Part shown: positions 23,736 to 35,864 of the stretch, piece by piece
How the letters are laid out: each line of letters opens with the position of its first letter
Numbering within the stretch: position 1 is the stretch's first letter
NCBI GenBank assembly: GCA_019426215.1
Contig: CM033399.1
Coordinates: 31,071,022-31,135,021 of the forward strand
DNA: 64,000 nt
Direction of reading: 5' to 3'
Source: Buddleja alternifolia
Lineage: Eukaryota; Streptophyta; Magnoliopsida; Lamiales; Scrophulariaceae
The notes under the pieces: model-generated
Seen by the model: only the letters and a program-made list of their open reading frames with translations
Databases searched by the model: none
What the model was told of the DNA's origin: nothing
Made by a program: the position numbers and the translations under genes

Positions 23736-25595
23736 ATGGCCGACTTAGGCCCTGGACAGCCGCCGACGACGACTGTTGCAGGGGATAGAAGCACGAAAAA
23801 ACTGAAGAGGGTTTACCCCGGCGACGACGAGATGCATGAAGTGGAACCAAACGAGGAGATAAGAGAGGAGCCCGGACCCAAGAGTAATCGACCGAATGTG
23901 TGGCAAATGGACAATCTCCGAGAGGCTTGGGGAAGAAGATCAGAACCACCATATTTCTACATGGGAGAGGGTGAGGAGGAGGACAATCCCGAAAAACCAA
24001 GTGAGATGGGCGTTTCACAGGACCAATCGAAAGCGGAACAGGAGGATAATTATCCATGGCCGGTGGTCGTATTCCAGAAAGAGGAGATTCGCAAGATGGC
24101 AGCCCCTTACAGACGTGCTCGCGCCGTGAAGGTTCTCGGGCGTACGGTGGGGTTTGCAATGCTTAAACAAAAGATGAAGGTGTTATGTCAAATTCCATAC
24201 GATCTAAACCCGGTGGATATTGGAAACGAGTTTTATTTACTCCTATTTCGATCTAAGGAAGACTATGATAAAGTACTAAACAAAGGTCCGTGAATGATTA
24301 TGGGTCACTACTTGACGGTACGCAAATGGGATCCGGAATTTGAACCAAAAACTGCAAAGATTAATTCGACGTTCGCGTGGATTAGATTTCCGGACCTCCC
24401 AATTCATTTTTTCAATGGTAAAGCTTTGACTTGGATGGGAGAAAAACTTGGACGAGTGATAAAGATTGATAAACACACCGAGGAATCCCTACGAGGTCGT
24501 TATGGCCGGATTTGCGTGGAAATTGACCTGGACAAACGATCATACCCTATATTCAAACCAATAAACGTCTTCAAGTTATTGAATATGAGGGGTTAAATCT
24601 GATATGTTTCGGCTGCCGCAAGGAGACATGTAACGCCGGTAAACCCCAAGAGAACATGGAGAAGGAATCGAGCAATGAAGAAGGTCCTCACACGACGAAG
24701 AACCCCATGCATGGCCAGCCACCAACCTATGGTACGTGGAACATTGTCCAACCACGCGCTCGTCGAACATACCAAAGGAAGATGGCCGAGGATGAAGGGA
24801 ACGCGCCACCGAAGAAATCCCAATTTATTTTTGGGAAGGGGACAAACTAAGCAGGAAAAGATACCACTACCAAAAATATTCAACCTCAAACAAGCAAGGA
24901 GCATATTTCTAGGGAAGGCAATAAATCCAGTGGTACACAGAGGCCCAAAGACATGCACCAAGGAGGGAAGGGTACTAATGGATCAAGATTCATGGCCTTT
25001 TTATGAGGAAAATGAAATCCAAGATCAGGAGGAGGAGGGGGTTGGACAACACCAGACCTTCTACGTCAGCCCAGCTGTAGGCCCAGGTAATACCCAAAAA
25101 GCCCCACAAAAGAAAACCCAAAATAAAAAGAAGAACCCACCAAAGCCCACACAAAAGCTACATATAGATCTAATCCAAGCCCCAAAAATTGCCAAGGGAA
25201 ACTCCTACCCAATTATACAAAATCGAATTAATCCCAACCCCTTATTCGATCCGAACCCAACTGGACGAGTGCAGCCTAACCCAATCAAGCCTCTATATGA
25301 CCCAGTCCAAGAATCGGACCCATCACAACACTTCTTAGATCCGATTACTGGCCCACCTGACCCACAAGCTACATGCGAACAACTCCAAAATCGGCCGAAA
25401 ATTGGACCTCAAGCCGACCTGTTCGCACCCGACAATCAACCCCCTCCTCCACCAGCGTACTATACCAACCTGCTAGCCGGGGATGATGAGGATAGCCATT
25501 CCTCGATGGACGACGAGGATGGTGGCTGGAATTATGGAGATACTGAGATTAATGGGGCAATTCGGCCTCAGGATAACGTCGAAGGGGAATCTTAA
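23736..25595 (+). pseudogene. LINE ORF1 (DUF4283 / degenerate zinc knuckle), broken
   Basis: Nucleic-acid-binding ORF1 protein of a plant L1-type LINE. The acidic N-terminus is followed by the DUF4283 domain (from VVVFQKEEIRKM through YLTVRKWDPEF and FAWIRFPDLPIHFF). An in-frame TGA at 24291-24293 sits where this family has Trp before MIMGHYL. After KRSYPIF the frame shifts near 24570-24600, a Cys-rich segment (ICFGCRKETC, where a CCHC knuckle is expected) is read in another frame, and the original frame resumes by about 24840. The C-terminal third is Pro/Asn/Gln-rich and ends at 25595. It lies 83 bp upstream of ORF2. Confidence 0.88.
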
Positions 25596-25678
25596 CCTCG
25601 TCTTTCTCTTTGTTTAAATGCTTTAATGTTTTTAGTATATCATTATGGTTCACTATCACTTGTACTATATGTTTATTG

Positions 25679-28600
25679 ATGAACTCTAACATCATTGTTT
25701 GGAATTGTAGGGGTGCCGGTAAACCCGAGATGGTGGGCCTCCTCGCAGAATTAAATCGCACTCATAACCCGCAAATTCTGGTGCTTATTGAAACTAGAAT
25801 CCCAAGGGATAAGACTGACATTATTATGCGTAGAACTCGCTTTGATAAAGTTGAGTGTGTGGAAGCCCACGGTTTCGCTGGGGGTATCTGGATTTTTTGG
25901 AAGTTAGCCGAGGTCCAGTTGGAGATTCTGGATGTTAACGATCAAAGCATTACTACGACTGTCCGCCGGGTTGGGAGGAGGGACTGGGTGTTATCCGCTA
26001 TCTATACTAGTCCTCAAACGGATATGCGTAAGTATCTGTGGGATTACATTGCGGGCATTAATAAATTTATTCAGGGACCTTGGCTTCTCATGGGGGACAT
26101 GAATGTGGTGACTAGCGCTTCTGAGAAGACGGGGGGAGCTGCTTTCGACTTTAGTAAATGCCGAGACTTCATTGAATGTATGGATAATTGCGGGTTCATT
26201 GATCATAGATATTCAGGAGATCCATATACTTGGGCCAAGGGGGGAAATTCCGCACTCCTCGAACGTCTGGATAAGGCTATTTGCAATAGTGAGTGGAGGA
26301 CTTTATTTTCAGATGCCACCATTAAACACCTTCCGCGGATTGGGTCAAATCACTCGCTGTTGTTGCTTACTATGGATCATGATACCGAACCGCGGGACAA
26401 TCAGCGATCCTTCCGGATGCAATTGGCGTGGTTTGCAGACCCGACTTTCAAGACTCTTATTGATGAGAAATGGAAAGAGACTGAGGGACGACCGATGCAG
26501 GACCGAATCACTAATATCACGGAGCAAACGGCAACTTGGAGTAAGGAGGTGTTCGGGAATATCTTTAAACGTAAAAGGGAACTTGTGGCCAGAATTGAGG
26601 GAATTCAGCGTGCTCAAAGCCGGGGGTTTAACAGCTATTTACAGAAGTTAGATATGAAACTTAAGAAATAGTACTTTGATACCCTACGGCAGGAGGAACT
26701 ATTATGGAAGCATAAGTCTCGAGTCAAATGGCTGAAAGCAGGTGATATGAATACGAGCTTTTTCCACACAGCCGTAGCCACTCGTCAGGGGAGGTCCCAA
26801 ATCAAGGCTCTAACGAAAGATGACGGTACTTGGGAGCACGATGGGAACAAATTGGAAGAAATGGCTACTAAGTTCTACAGTGAGCTCTATGGGTTGAATA
26901 ATGATATTTCTCCTTACACTAGAACCGAGGGGTTTCCTTGTCTTAGCTCAGACCAGATTGACAGTCTCAATGCTCCGGTCACTAAGTAGGAGGTCAAGAA
27001 AGCTCTGTGGGATATGCAACCGACTAAGGCCCCCGGCCCCGATGGTCTCCCTCCTATATTTTTTCAGAAAAATTGGAACTCTGTCGGGGACGCTATCTTT
27101 CATACGGTGAGCAAGGCTCTCTGCACAGGTATGGTTGAGCCGAATATTAATAACTCTTTAATTGTTCTTATTTCTAAAGAGCCTCATCCTACACATCTTT
27201 CGAAGTTCAGACCAATTAGCTTATGTAATGTGATTGTAAAAATTATTACTAAGACTATGGCCAATAGACTCCGTTCTTTCATGGACTCTCTGATTCCTCA
27301 GACTCAGAGTAGCTTCATTAAGGGACGGCAAACGGTGGATAATATCGTAATTACCCAGGAGCTTATTCACTCGATGAATTTGCTAAGAGGTAAGAAAGGG
27401 TACTTTATTGCTAAGATTGCTTTTGAAAAAGCATACGACAGGATCGATTGGTCGTTCTTACGAAATGTGTTAGATGAAATGAAGTTTCCCATGTCTTGGG
27501 TTAACCTTATTTTGGATTGCACCTCCACAGCTAGACTGTCCCTTCTTTGGAACGAAAAAACAACGGAATGGTTCAACCCGAAACGAGGCCTCAGACAGGG
27601 AGAACCTCTTTCCCCATATCTTTTTGTGTTTTGCGTGCAGAAGCTAGGTACCCTCATTGACAGGGCGGTCCGGGATAAAAGTTGGCACCCTGTCCCTTCA
27701 TCCCGTATGGGGCCCAGGGTGTCTCATCTCATGTTCGCTGATGATCTTATCTTATTTGGTGAGGCTTCTGAGGAACAGACTCGTGTTATCCAGAACATCC
27801 TTGGACATTACTGTAGTATGTCTGGCCAGTTAGTCAACTATCACAAGTCCAGGATCTTTTTTTCGCCTAACGTGTCGGGCCATCTCGCTTGGGATATTAG
27901 TAAGAGGGCGAGACTCAAGATTACGCGGGACCTGGGGCGATATCTGGGTGCCACGCTGCATCACTCGCGACCACGACGATAAACTTATAACTTTATTGTG
28001 GAAAAAATCGGGAAGAAGCTTAAGGGATGGAAAATGATAAAGCTCTCGCTCGCGGGAAGAGCCACGTTAGTCAAAGTAGTCACCGAAACAATACCATCGT
28101 ACTTCATGCAGACTTCCAAAATCCCTGTGGGGGTGTGTGATGAGGTTGAAAAATTAATCGAAGGTTCCTTTGGGGAGGTACGGACGAGGTCCGTCGGATG
28201 CACTTGGTTTCGTGGGATCAGATTTGTCAGAGTAAAAGGAACGGCAGCCTGGGATTCCGACGGATTCGTGAGATGAACTTAGCACTGTTGGGTAAGCCGG
28301 GTTGGCAACTTATTAAAAGTTATTCGAAGCTTTGGGTCCAGGTTTTGAGACACAAGTACCTCCTAGGTCGGAATGGGAGCAGTAGAAGTCGAACTTCGCA
28401 TACATGGAGAAATATTCAGGCAGCTCTCCCGATGCATGAAAGGGGGCTTAAGTGGAAAGTGGGGAATGGAGATAAGGTGCGATTTTGGACGGATCATTGG
28501 CTCGGAGAGTCTAGCTTGCAACATAGACTCGGACAACCCCTCGGCTTGAATGATGTTGATCGATGTGTCTCTAGCTATTGGATTAGGGGATACGGCTGGG

Positions 28601-29660
28601 ATTGGGCAGCGCTGGAGGGGATCCCGACCGCGGTTAAGGAGGAGCTAGATCTGATCAATATAGATAGACACAACAACCACATTGACACACCTATATGGCG
28701 CCATGCATCGTCTGAAGTATATTCATGCAAAAGCGCTTATGGGGTTTTGACGAGGGAGACCACGAATCGACAGGACAAGCTGAATTGGAAACGGATTTGG
28801 AAAATTTGAGGGCCTTATAGACGGAAGTTCACCATTTGGATGCTTCGCCAAGGGAAGCTTCTTACAGCCGATAAGCTCCACCACCGCGGAATAAGTGACA
28901 TGGAGGGATGCAAGTTTTGTGGAAGCCATGTCGAAAACAATATTCATGCCATTCGGGATTGCCCGTGGAGCGCGAATGCATGGCACCAACTTCTGCCACC
29001 CCACCACGTGAACACGTTCTTCACCCTTGATTTAAAAGAATGGGTTGACTGGAATGTATCTCGGCCAATTGGACATCAGGTATGTAATGCGGAATGGTCC
29101 ACTATATACACTGAAGTGATAAATTTCATTTGGCAGGAAAGGAACCGAGCGTTGCATGATGGGGAGGACAAGGAGCCCACGTTCAACTGGCCCTCAGTTA
29201 TTCAACGGATTCAGGAAGCTTGGAGTACGGAAGACCAAGACCGCGACCCGGAGCTCCTTACTCAGCACATTCAAGTGGGTTGGAAAAAACCGAACCTTGG
29301 CGAGATCAAGATCAACGTGGATGCATCCCTCCCGATGCACAGTCACCAGCCCGCGAGTGTTGGGGGGCTTGCTAGGGACTCGGATGGCAAGTGGATTTAG
29401 GATTTTCTGGGTCTAGTTGATGCATGGACAGTGCTGCGTGCGGAGTTGCTGGCGATTCAGCACGGGTTGGAGTTGGCTAAGGCGCTGAATGGACTGAAGG
29501 TTTGCGTCGAGACGGATTCCAAGGAGGCCACCGAGGGAGGCGAATAGACCGGCGGACTTCATGGCAAGAAATGGGTTTAATCAAAATGTCACAACCATCA
29601 GACAACCTATGAGCGACCTTGACTCCCGGCATGTCGGGATAATCGTCAGGGTATCCCCCT
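25679..29660 (+). pseudogene. LINE ORF2 (APE endonuclease, RT, zf-RVT, RNase H), broken
   Basis: Starts MNSNIIVWNCRGAGKPEM. The endonuclease keeps WNCRG, ETRI and LLMGDMNVV, but the expected SDH motif reads SNH. The RT has KAPGPDGLPPIFFQ, FRPISLCNV, SSFIKGRQ, RGLRQGEPLSP and the catalytic FADD. In motif A, however, the position normally Asp before EKAYDR reads IAFEKAYDR, so one of the catalytic aspartates is Ala. Stops at 26669, 26987, 27980, 28807 and 29398 and a 1-base deletion near 28170 (TTTGGGG where TTTTGGGG is expected) break the frame. The zf-RVT motif (CKFCGSHVENNIHAIRDC) is near 28908-28965. In RNase H, NVDAS and ETDSKEA are followed almost at once by REANRPADFMARNG (about 29540), so an internal stretch of the domain is deleted. 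Confidence 0.9.
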
Positions 29661-29734
29661 TCTCCCCGTCAAAAAAAAAAAAAAAAAACAGCATTTCTTT
29701 TTTTTTCGCTTTTTTCCCAATATATGTCAATTTT

Positions 29735-29878
29735 ATTAGATGATATGATTTATATCAACAAATTTTGTTGATAACATCCTCAAATGCAATTTTTGTTACG
29801 ATGATTATTAGATGATATGATTTATATCAACAAATTCTGTTGATAATATTCTCAAATGCAAATATTGTTACGATGATT
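29735..29878. repeat. 72-bp tandem repeat, two copies
   Basis: ATTAGATGATATGATTTATA begins at 29735 and 29807. The copies are about 90% identical across the full unit, ending GTTACGATGATTA. It lies just 3' of the LINE. Confidence 0.9.
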
Positions 29879-30895
29879 AAATCTGACAAGGCAATTTCTG
29901 ACAACAGTAAACAATGACGGCACCATGTACGTACTAACTAATAACTTGGGAAAAATCCAATTAAACTCTTGTAATTAGGACTTTCAATTAAGTCGGGCTT
30001 GCTCAAAGCCCGACAGCCCAAACCCTTATATTTGGGTTTGGGCCGAATTTAATCAAATCTGAGCCGGACTGAATTTGAGTCTTTAAATTAAGCCAGATAG
30101 CCTGAGGCAAACACGGTTCAGCCACTCGTTTATAATATAGAATATATTTTATATATTAATAATCTACTTTAAATTGAACACTTCAAATGTCTATTGTCAA
30201 GCATTTTCATATTTTGATTTTTTTTATAAAATAAGAGGGTAAAAAAATTGAGCGCAAATGTTGGCTCGCTGCCTTGCTATTTCATGTATCTAATGCCCAT
30301 AATTAGTATTTTTTTTTAAAAAAAAGGCCCATAATTAGTTAAACAGTTCATGGCTTCATGCATGTGTTCCAAACAAATCCTCATAAAGTGTTGGTAACAG
30401 AAAATAACTTTTGGTACTTTAAAAAATTGTGAATTGAGTTTTTACCAACTCTTTCACCTAAGATAGCAAATAAAGGATTTTTTTTCTATTTTTTCTTCTC
30501 CAATTTAGTAAGACTTTTCAACTTTTAGTGAGAATACACAGTAAACAAATTATATAGTTTAGTCAAGAATTCGAGATCTTAAAGCATTTTTGGCATTAGA
30601 TTTGCTAATTTGAGCCAGTCTGAAATAAATTCGAAACTCGTAAAATATGTGAACTGAGTTTAAACCGAGATAAAATAAAGTAATATAGGCCGAGCTTGGA
30701 TCTATGGTCAATAGGCTCAATATTATTTGAGTTTGAATGAGCTGAAACTCGTAGCCCACCTGCGATCTTAAAAAGGGTGATGTTTGAATATAATTACCAA
30801 ATTGAAAATCATGATGATTAATACTCCAAGAATAAAATGTCCTCGTTCGCTCTCCTCTCGATTATCTTTTCTTTAAGTGATTCTGATTATATATA

Positions 30896-30927
<32 letters not shown>

Positions 30928-31339
30928 GTCCTTAACACCTTAACAATCTACAATCGATTCATTTTTGAAATATTTAGAAAGAAAAAAAAAACTACTAATT
31001 GCTATAAAAGTGTGCAAGTATCAACACTCTAGTGAAATTTAAACATAGGGCCTCATAATTATCTAGAAAAACATCCACCCAAACAAAAATCTAGATTGTG
31101 TATGAATGAAAGTAATTGGAAACTAAAATTTTCAAATGACTTCATTATTAGCTTATTTGAAATCCAACATGATAATTCAAAATTACTAAAACTATGTGTC
31201 AATGCTTTGCAAGTTCATTATAACTTCTAATAATCAAAATAAATTCAATGAATTTGTTATGGTTTGATGTCCTAAACGAAGTTCTACGCAACTTAAGAAT
31301 CAAATTTTTGTGATTTGATAGATTTAGATTACAAGTCCA
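29879..31339. other. Intergenic with microsatellite
   Basis: No gene recognised. At 29995-30125 there are short inverted GGGCTT/AAGCCC motifs (TCGGGCTTGCTCAAAGCCCGA) typical of decayed hAT-like repeats. A mixed (AT)n/(GT)n microsatellite is at 30887-30927. Confidence 0.45.
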
Positions 31340-31348
31340 ACAATTTAA

Positions 31349-33376
31349 GAGTAAATTACAAGAACTCCCCCTCACCTTAGTGCCAATTACCAAGAAACTC
31401 AGTCAAGTTTCGAAATTACACACCCTTGTCAAAGCTAACAGGCTTACATATACGCCCTCTGTCACTTTTTTTAGCTCGAAATTCGTTGTTGTCAGCAAAA
31501 AAGATGTGTGATAATCCCATTTTGCCCCCAATCAAATCTGACAAAATGTGGTCAAATTTTACATGACTAAAATACCCCTAGGGGTGTTTCTATAATAAAC
31601 ACCATCTGAATTGAAATTGTTTTATATATCAAATTTTTCTTTACTTATTTTTTTATAATAACTCTAATGAGCTATTATTGTTCTAATTAAAAGAAAATCA
31701 ATAGAACAAGTAATAAAAAATTAATTTTAATTGCCTTAAATATTTAAATAATTAGTTAACTAATGATAAAATAATTATTTGATATTTTTATCTATTCAAA
31801 TAATAAAATAATTATTAAAATAATAAATTAATTGATTTTTTGTTGAATGATACTAGTTAAATTAAACAGTTCGTAATTAAATGCAATGCTTAATTATAAT
31901 CAAATATAAAAAGTATTCAATGATAGTAATTGAAAGAATAATTTTACTTTAATTATATTTTTTTTTAATTGAGACTAATAACTCTACTATTATGTTCCAA
32001 TTAAAAGAAAACTAATGAAATATGTAATGAATAATTACTGCAATAATCAGTTATGTATCTTTTTTGTATGGTGCTAGTTGAGTTATTTAACTATAACCAA
32101 ATAACTATTTATAAAAATAAAATATATATGAAATTAATTCATTGACTAAATTTGAAAGATAATTTTTTTATCTATATTATATTCTATAATTAATTAAGAC
32201 AAAAATTTTAATGTTCAAATTATGCAACATTTTTAATAACTATATTTAATTATTAAACCAAAATAATTAACACCAATTATGAATTAAAAATTAAAAAAAA
32301 TTAGATCTGTCAATTTATTGTTATTTTCACTCATTTTTATACGTTAAATAACAATTAAACTATATAAGCATCCCTTGGCAGTTTTGAAGAAATAAAAATA
32401 ACATTATCATCCCTTATCAATTTATTTAATTTTCTTTATTTTCAGTTTATTCTTTGCTTTTTCTTAACATTTTTCCTTTTTTTATTTTTTCTTCACCTTC
32501 TTTGTCAGCATGTCCAAAACCCTAATTTCTACAATCTTCTTCTTCCTTCACCCAACAAAAGCCATCCCCCGTCAACCACACTCACGCCGTCGCACCTCCG
32601 TTGCCACCAAAATGAGTCGCCCCCGTCGCTACCACAACGAGACGTCTTTCCCAAAAAGGCTGGCTGCTACCAACAACATCACAAAAACAACTGCTTGCTA
32701 CCACCTCTAACCCAAAAAAATGTCGCCTACCAACAATCTCTCACTCAGAACCACTGCCTGTCACCGCCCTTCCACTTTCAGTTCGGCTCCGGCATCGCCA
32801 GAATGTTCAGCACCACCACAACAACAAGTCGCAACGTCTCCTACAGCCACCATCATCACCCAGACCGTCTCTCACGGCTACGAGAAACAACAGATTTGAA
32901 CCCCTCCTGTCGGAAAGATCTTAAGCCCCTATTTGCGGCGGGCCACCACCAAACAAAAATAGATCCACTTTCCTCTCCCCCCTCTCCCGACCGACACCTC
33001 CCATCACTGTTGTTCACTCCCCCTCTCGACCGCTGCAGCCAATCGCCGTTGTTCCTGGGGGGTGTGGCCCTGATTTTCTTTTTTTTTTTGTGTGTGTGTG
33101 TGTGTGTGCGTGTGTATATGTATTGATTTTTATAGTGAAGATGTCAAAGAGATATTCTGGTTGTGTTAAAGGTAGAGGGGCATTTTAGTCCATGCACAAG
33201 ATTTAATTTTCAATTTAATTTGATTTTTTTAGTCAGTTTTTTCGGAGGGGCAAACATGTCATTTTATGTAATCGGCGATGGTAGATGCTAATAGGGGGTG
33301 TACTTGCAATTTTCCAAAAATGAGGGGGTATTTTTGTAATTATGACAAAAGTAAGGGGTGTGCATGTAATTCTCCC
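31349..33376. mobile_element. Long-TIR Mutator-like element, 2.0 kb
   Basis: The left end GAGTAAATTACAAGAACTCCCC pairs with the reverse complement of the right end GGGAGAATTACATGCACACCCC, and the pairing continues about 80 bp. Target duplication: ACAATTTAA (31340-31348) and ATAATTTAA (33377-33385), 8 of 9. The interior is extremely AT-rich (31600-32500), then abruptly GC-richer (32510-33060) with Pro/Thr/Ser/Arg-rich open frames that have no recognisable domain. A (TG)n run lies at 33091-33117. No transposase. The GC-rich block could be captured DNA; I cannot identify a source. Confidence 0.8.
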
Positions 33377-33662
33377 ATAATTTAATTCACATGTAATGAT
33401 TTACAAGTTACATAAGTCCATTTCTATTAGAAGTTATTTAATTGTGATATAGATTACAAGTTATTTTGAAGAACCCAAATGAAACTTTGTACTTGTAATC
33501 TAACTTGTGTAGCCCTATAACTTGTGTCCATTTCTATTTTACAAGTACACGTTATTTAATTGACATATAATACTTGTAATTTTGCAAGTTATATGTCCAT
33601 TTCCAAGAAAATATTTTAAAGAACCCAAAATTTTCATGTGAAACTTTGTATTTAAATATTTC

Positions 33663-34262
33663 TTTAATTTTTCCATTTTTTGCATCGAATTTTTAGTAAT
33701 TAAAATATCATTCACATAGATTCAGATTGCAATAAACATAGAATTTAAACTTTTCACAAATAAGGAAAAATCATGTTTACTTTGACTAAAACCGATTTCT
33801 TTTAATGAATCAGTAAATTTTTCATTTCATTGCCTCGAGGACTGATTTAATCCATAAAGAGACTTTATTAATTTGCATACTCTAGTGTCTTGACTAGAAA
33901 AATAACCCTGAGGTAATGACATAAACCTTTTCATTGAGGCCCTATTTAAAAAAGCATTATTAACATCCATTTGGGATATAACCCAGTCTGTAACTACAGC
34001 TAGAGAAATTAGACATCTTACAGTTACCATTTTAATAACATGTGCAAATGAAAATCTATTTCCTCTTTTTGGCTAAGAAACGAGCCTTATATCGTTCTAT
34101 TTCCCCATTAGAGTGATATTTTACTTTATAAACCCACTTACGTCCTATAGATTTTCTATCATTAGGAAGGTCAATTAAAATCCACGTTTTATTTATTCTA
34201 GGACTGCCATTTCCAAATCCATAGTTTTTTATTCAGTTACTGTTTTTCATAACTTCTAGAAA
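33663..34262 (-). pseudogene. Ty1/copia reverse transcriptase fragment
   Basis: Minus-strand translation gives copia RT landmarks in order: NKTWILIDLP, GRKWVYKVKYHSNGEIERYK, then after a small deletion KMVTVRCLISLAVVTDW, QMDVNNAFLN, LPQGYFSSQDTRVCKLIKSL, YGLNQSSRQ, and IYVNDILI where the family has YVDD. Stops and a deletion after the YKAR block break it. The D-to-N change at the active site would itself inactivate the enzyme. No gag, protease, integrase or RNase H is seen beside it. Confidence 0.88.
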
Positions 34263-34573
34263 GTAAACTGGTTCTTTAACGTTATCAACCGTCGTAGAGG
34301 CATCAACAACAATTTTATTATGGTCAGCCATAATTTAACAATAAACCAACAGAAAACCCAACTAATCAGATAGAGATGATGCACAGATCGGTACACATAT
34401 CAACAACAAAAACAACAAGCCAACAAAAAACAATTGTCGACACACAGATCGACACAGAAAATCAAACCATCAAAAATAACTGTTGACGCACAGATCGACA
34501 CAAAAAACCAACAGATCAAGGAACAACTATTTTACCACCGTGTTATTTGTTTTCCAAAAAAATGAAAAATTAT

Positions 34574-34652
34574 TATTAAAGGAGAAACCCCAAGGGGTCT
34601 TAGAAAGCAAGATGCAAAGCAGATTTATATTAAAGGAGAAACCCCAAGGGGT
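34574..34652. repeat. 25-bp direct repeat containing a CCCCAAGGGG palindrome
   Basis: TATTAAAGGAGAAACCCCAA followed by GGGGT is exact at 34574-34598 and 34628-34652 (period 54). The core AACCCCAAGGGGT is nearly palindromic. Just upstream (34380-34520), GACRCACAGATCGACACA motifs also repeat. Confidence 0.85.
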
Positions 34653-34710
34653 TGCTTGTATTTAAATGACAAGCCTTGGTCAATTCAGCTTTGACCTCAC
34701 ATAAGAACAC

Positions 34711-35864
34711 TGTTGGAGCTTCTTTTACCACTTGGGCTTATTCTTCACTTTCCAAGCTCAATATTAGGATAGTGGGCTACATCAGCTTGTAACTTAACAT
34801 ATAGACTTGGTCAATAGTGCCTGATGGAATTAGTAATTGTTTGTTGTTGAGGTTAATTGATTTGTGCTAAAATTTGTTTTCTGGAGAACTTTCAAGAACA
34901 ATGTAGAAGTTTTCCTCACAACTCAATAGCTCATTAATAATCTAGCAATAGGTCTTATCCCCTAAGGCTAGACAATTCTATATTGTCTAATTAACTATTT
35001 AATCGAATAGTTAATTAGGCCTTGAATTCATGTACCCAATTAATTCAAGACACCTATTGGTCATCATTCAATGTCTAGAAACATCATCATGACTTCCTAG
35101 ATATTAATGATGAACATCAAACCTATCCAGATTGCAATCTTCGCGTGAGTTGAAACCCTCCATCATTTTTTCGTCTGAGTCTAGAAGTTGGGTAGTAGTA
35201 GAAACTCTAATAACGCAAAAGCTATGATTGTGTTGAAACTATAATGATCTTGTCTTCCAAGCAAGGACCACTAAAATTGTCTTGAAAACTTAGCTCTGAC
35301 CAAAGACTTTCTCGGTCATATTTAGATTACACAACATCGTAGAAAAGTTCTAGGTATCCTACCTTGGACGGATGACCTATTGGTGACACCGGTTTCGTCA
35401 TACTAGGAGATTGTAACCAATTTATCCCATTTCGTGACTCACCCTAGAATTTCAAGTTTAACATGAAACCAACATGGAATCTTAACGGGGTTGTTCAGTC
35501 TCATACTCACTCAAGTATAGATCTTTTGTGCATGTATTGACCCCTAGATTATCGCTTATGTAATAAGGCACTCTTCCATGAGAATGACATACACAAACAA
35601 GTTTTGACGAGACTATGATATCTCATCATCTCATAGTTTCTATGACTTGAAATGGGATTTTAGGATCATAACCCTCGAGAGCATTACACAGCCGCCATTC
35701 CCTTGTACCCGACCGCTCCCATAGCCATAAGTGATCCAATGTGTTTTATCTAAACTAAGGACAACATAAAAGATAAAGAAACATTGTCAAAACCATAAAT
35801 AATATAATATAAGACAAGACTAGATGGCTCGTCGAGCGCCTAACACTATCAAAATCCTCCAACA
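34711..35864. mobile_element. Putative LTR (1.15 kb), single copy
   Basis: Begins TGTTGGAG and ends CTCCAACA, the perfect short inverted termini expected of an LTR. No second copy, primer-binding site or 5-bp target duplication was found (flanks AACAC and GCGTT differ). It could be one LTR of the element that left the copia RT debris to its left, or a decayed solo LTR. Confidence 0.55.

Larger units (their letters stand above)
23665..29686 (+). mobile_element. L1-type LINE retrotransposon, near full length, inactivated
   Basis: A 6.0-kb non-LTR element with ORF1 (DUF4283-type), ORF2 (endonuclease, reverse transcriptase, zf-RVT, RNase H) and a terminal poly(A) run (29671-29688). Flanking direct repeats AACAACATTTCTTT (23642-) and AACAGCATTTCTTT (29687-) extend into T-runs for about 20 bp, marking a target duplication. 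The insertion therefore kept its 5' end, unusual for L1-type elements, which are mostly 5'-truncated. Decay is by point mutations and small indels. Confidence 0.92.
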
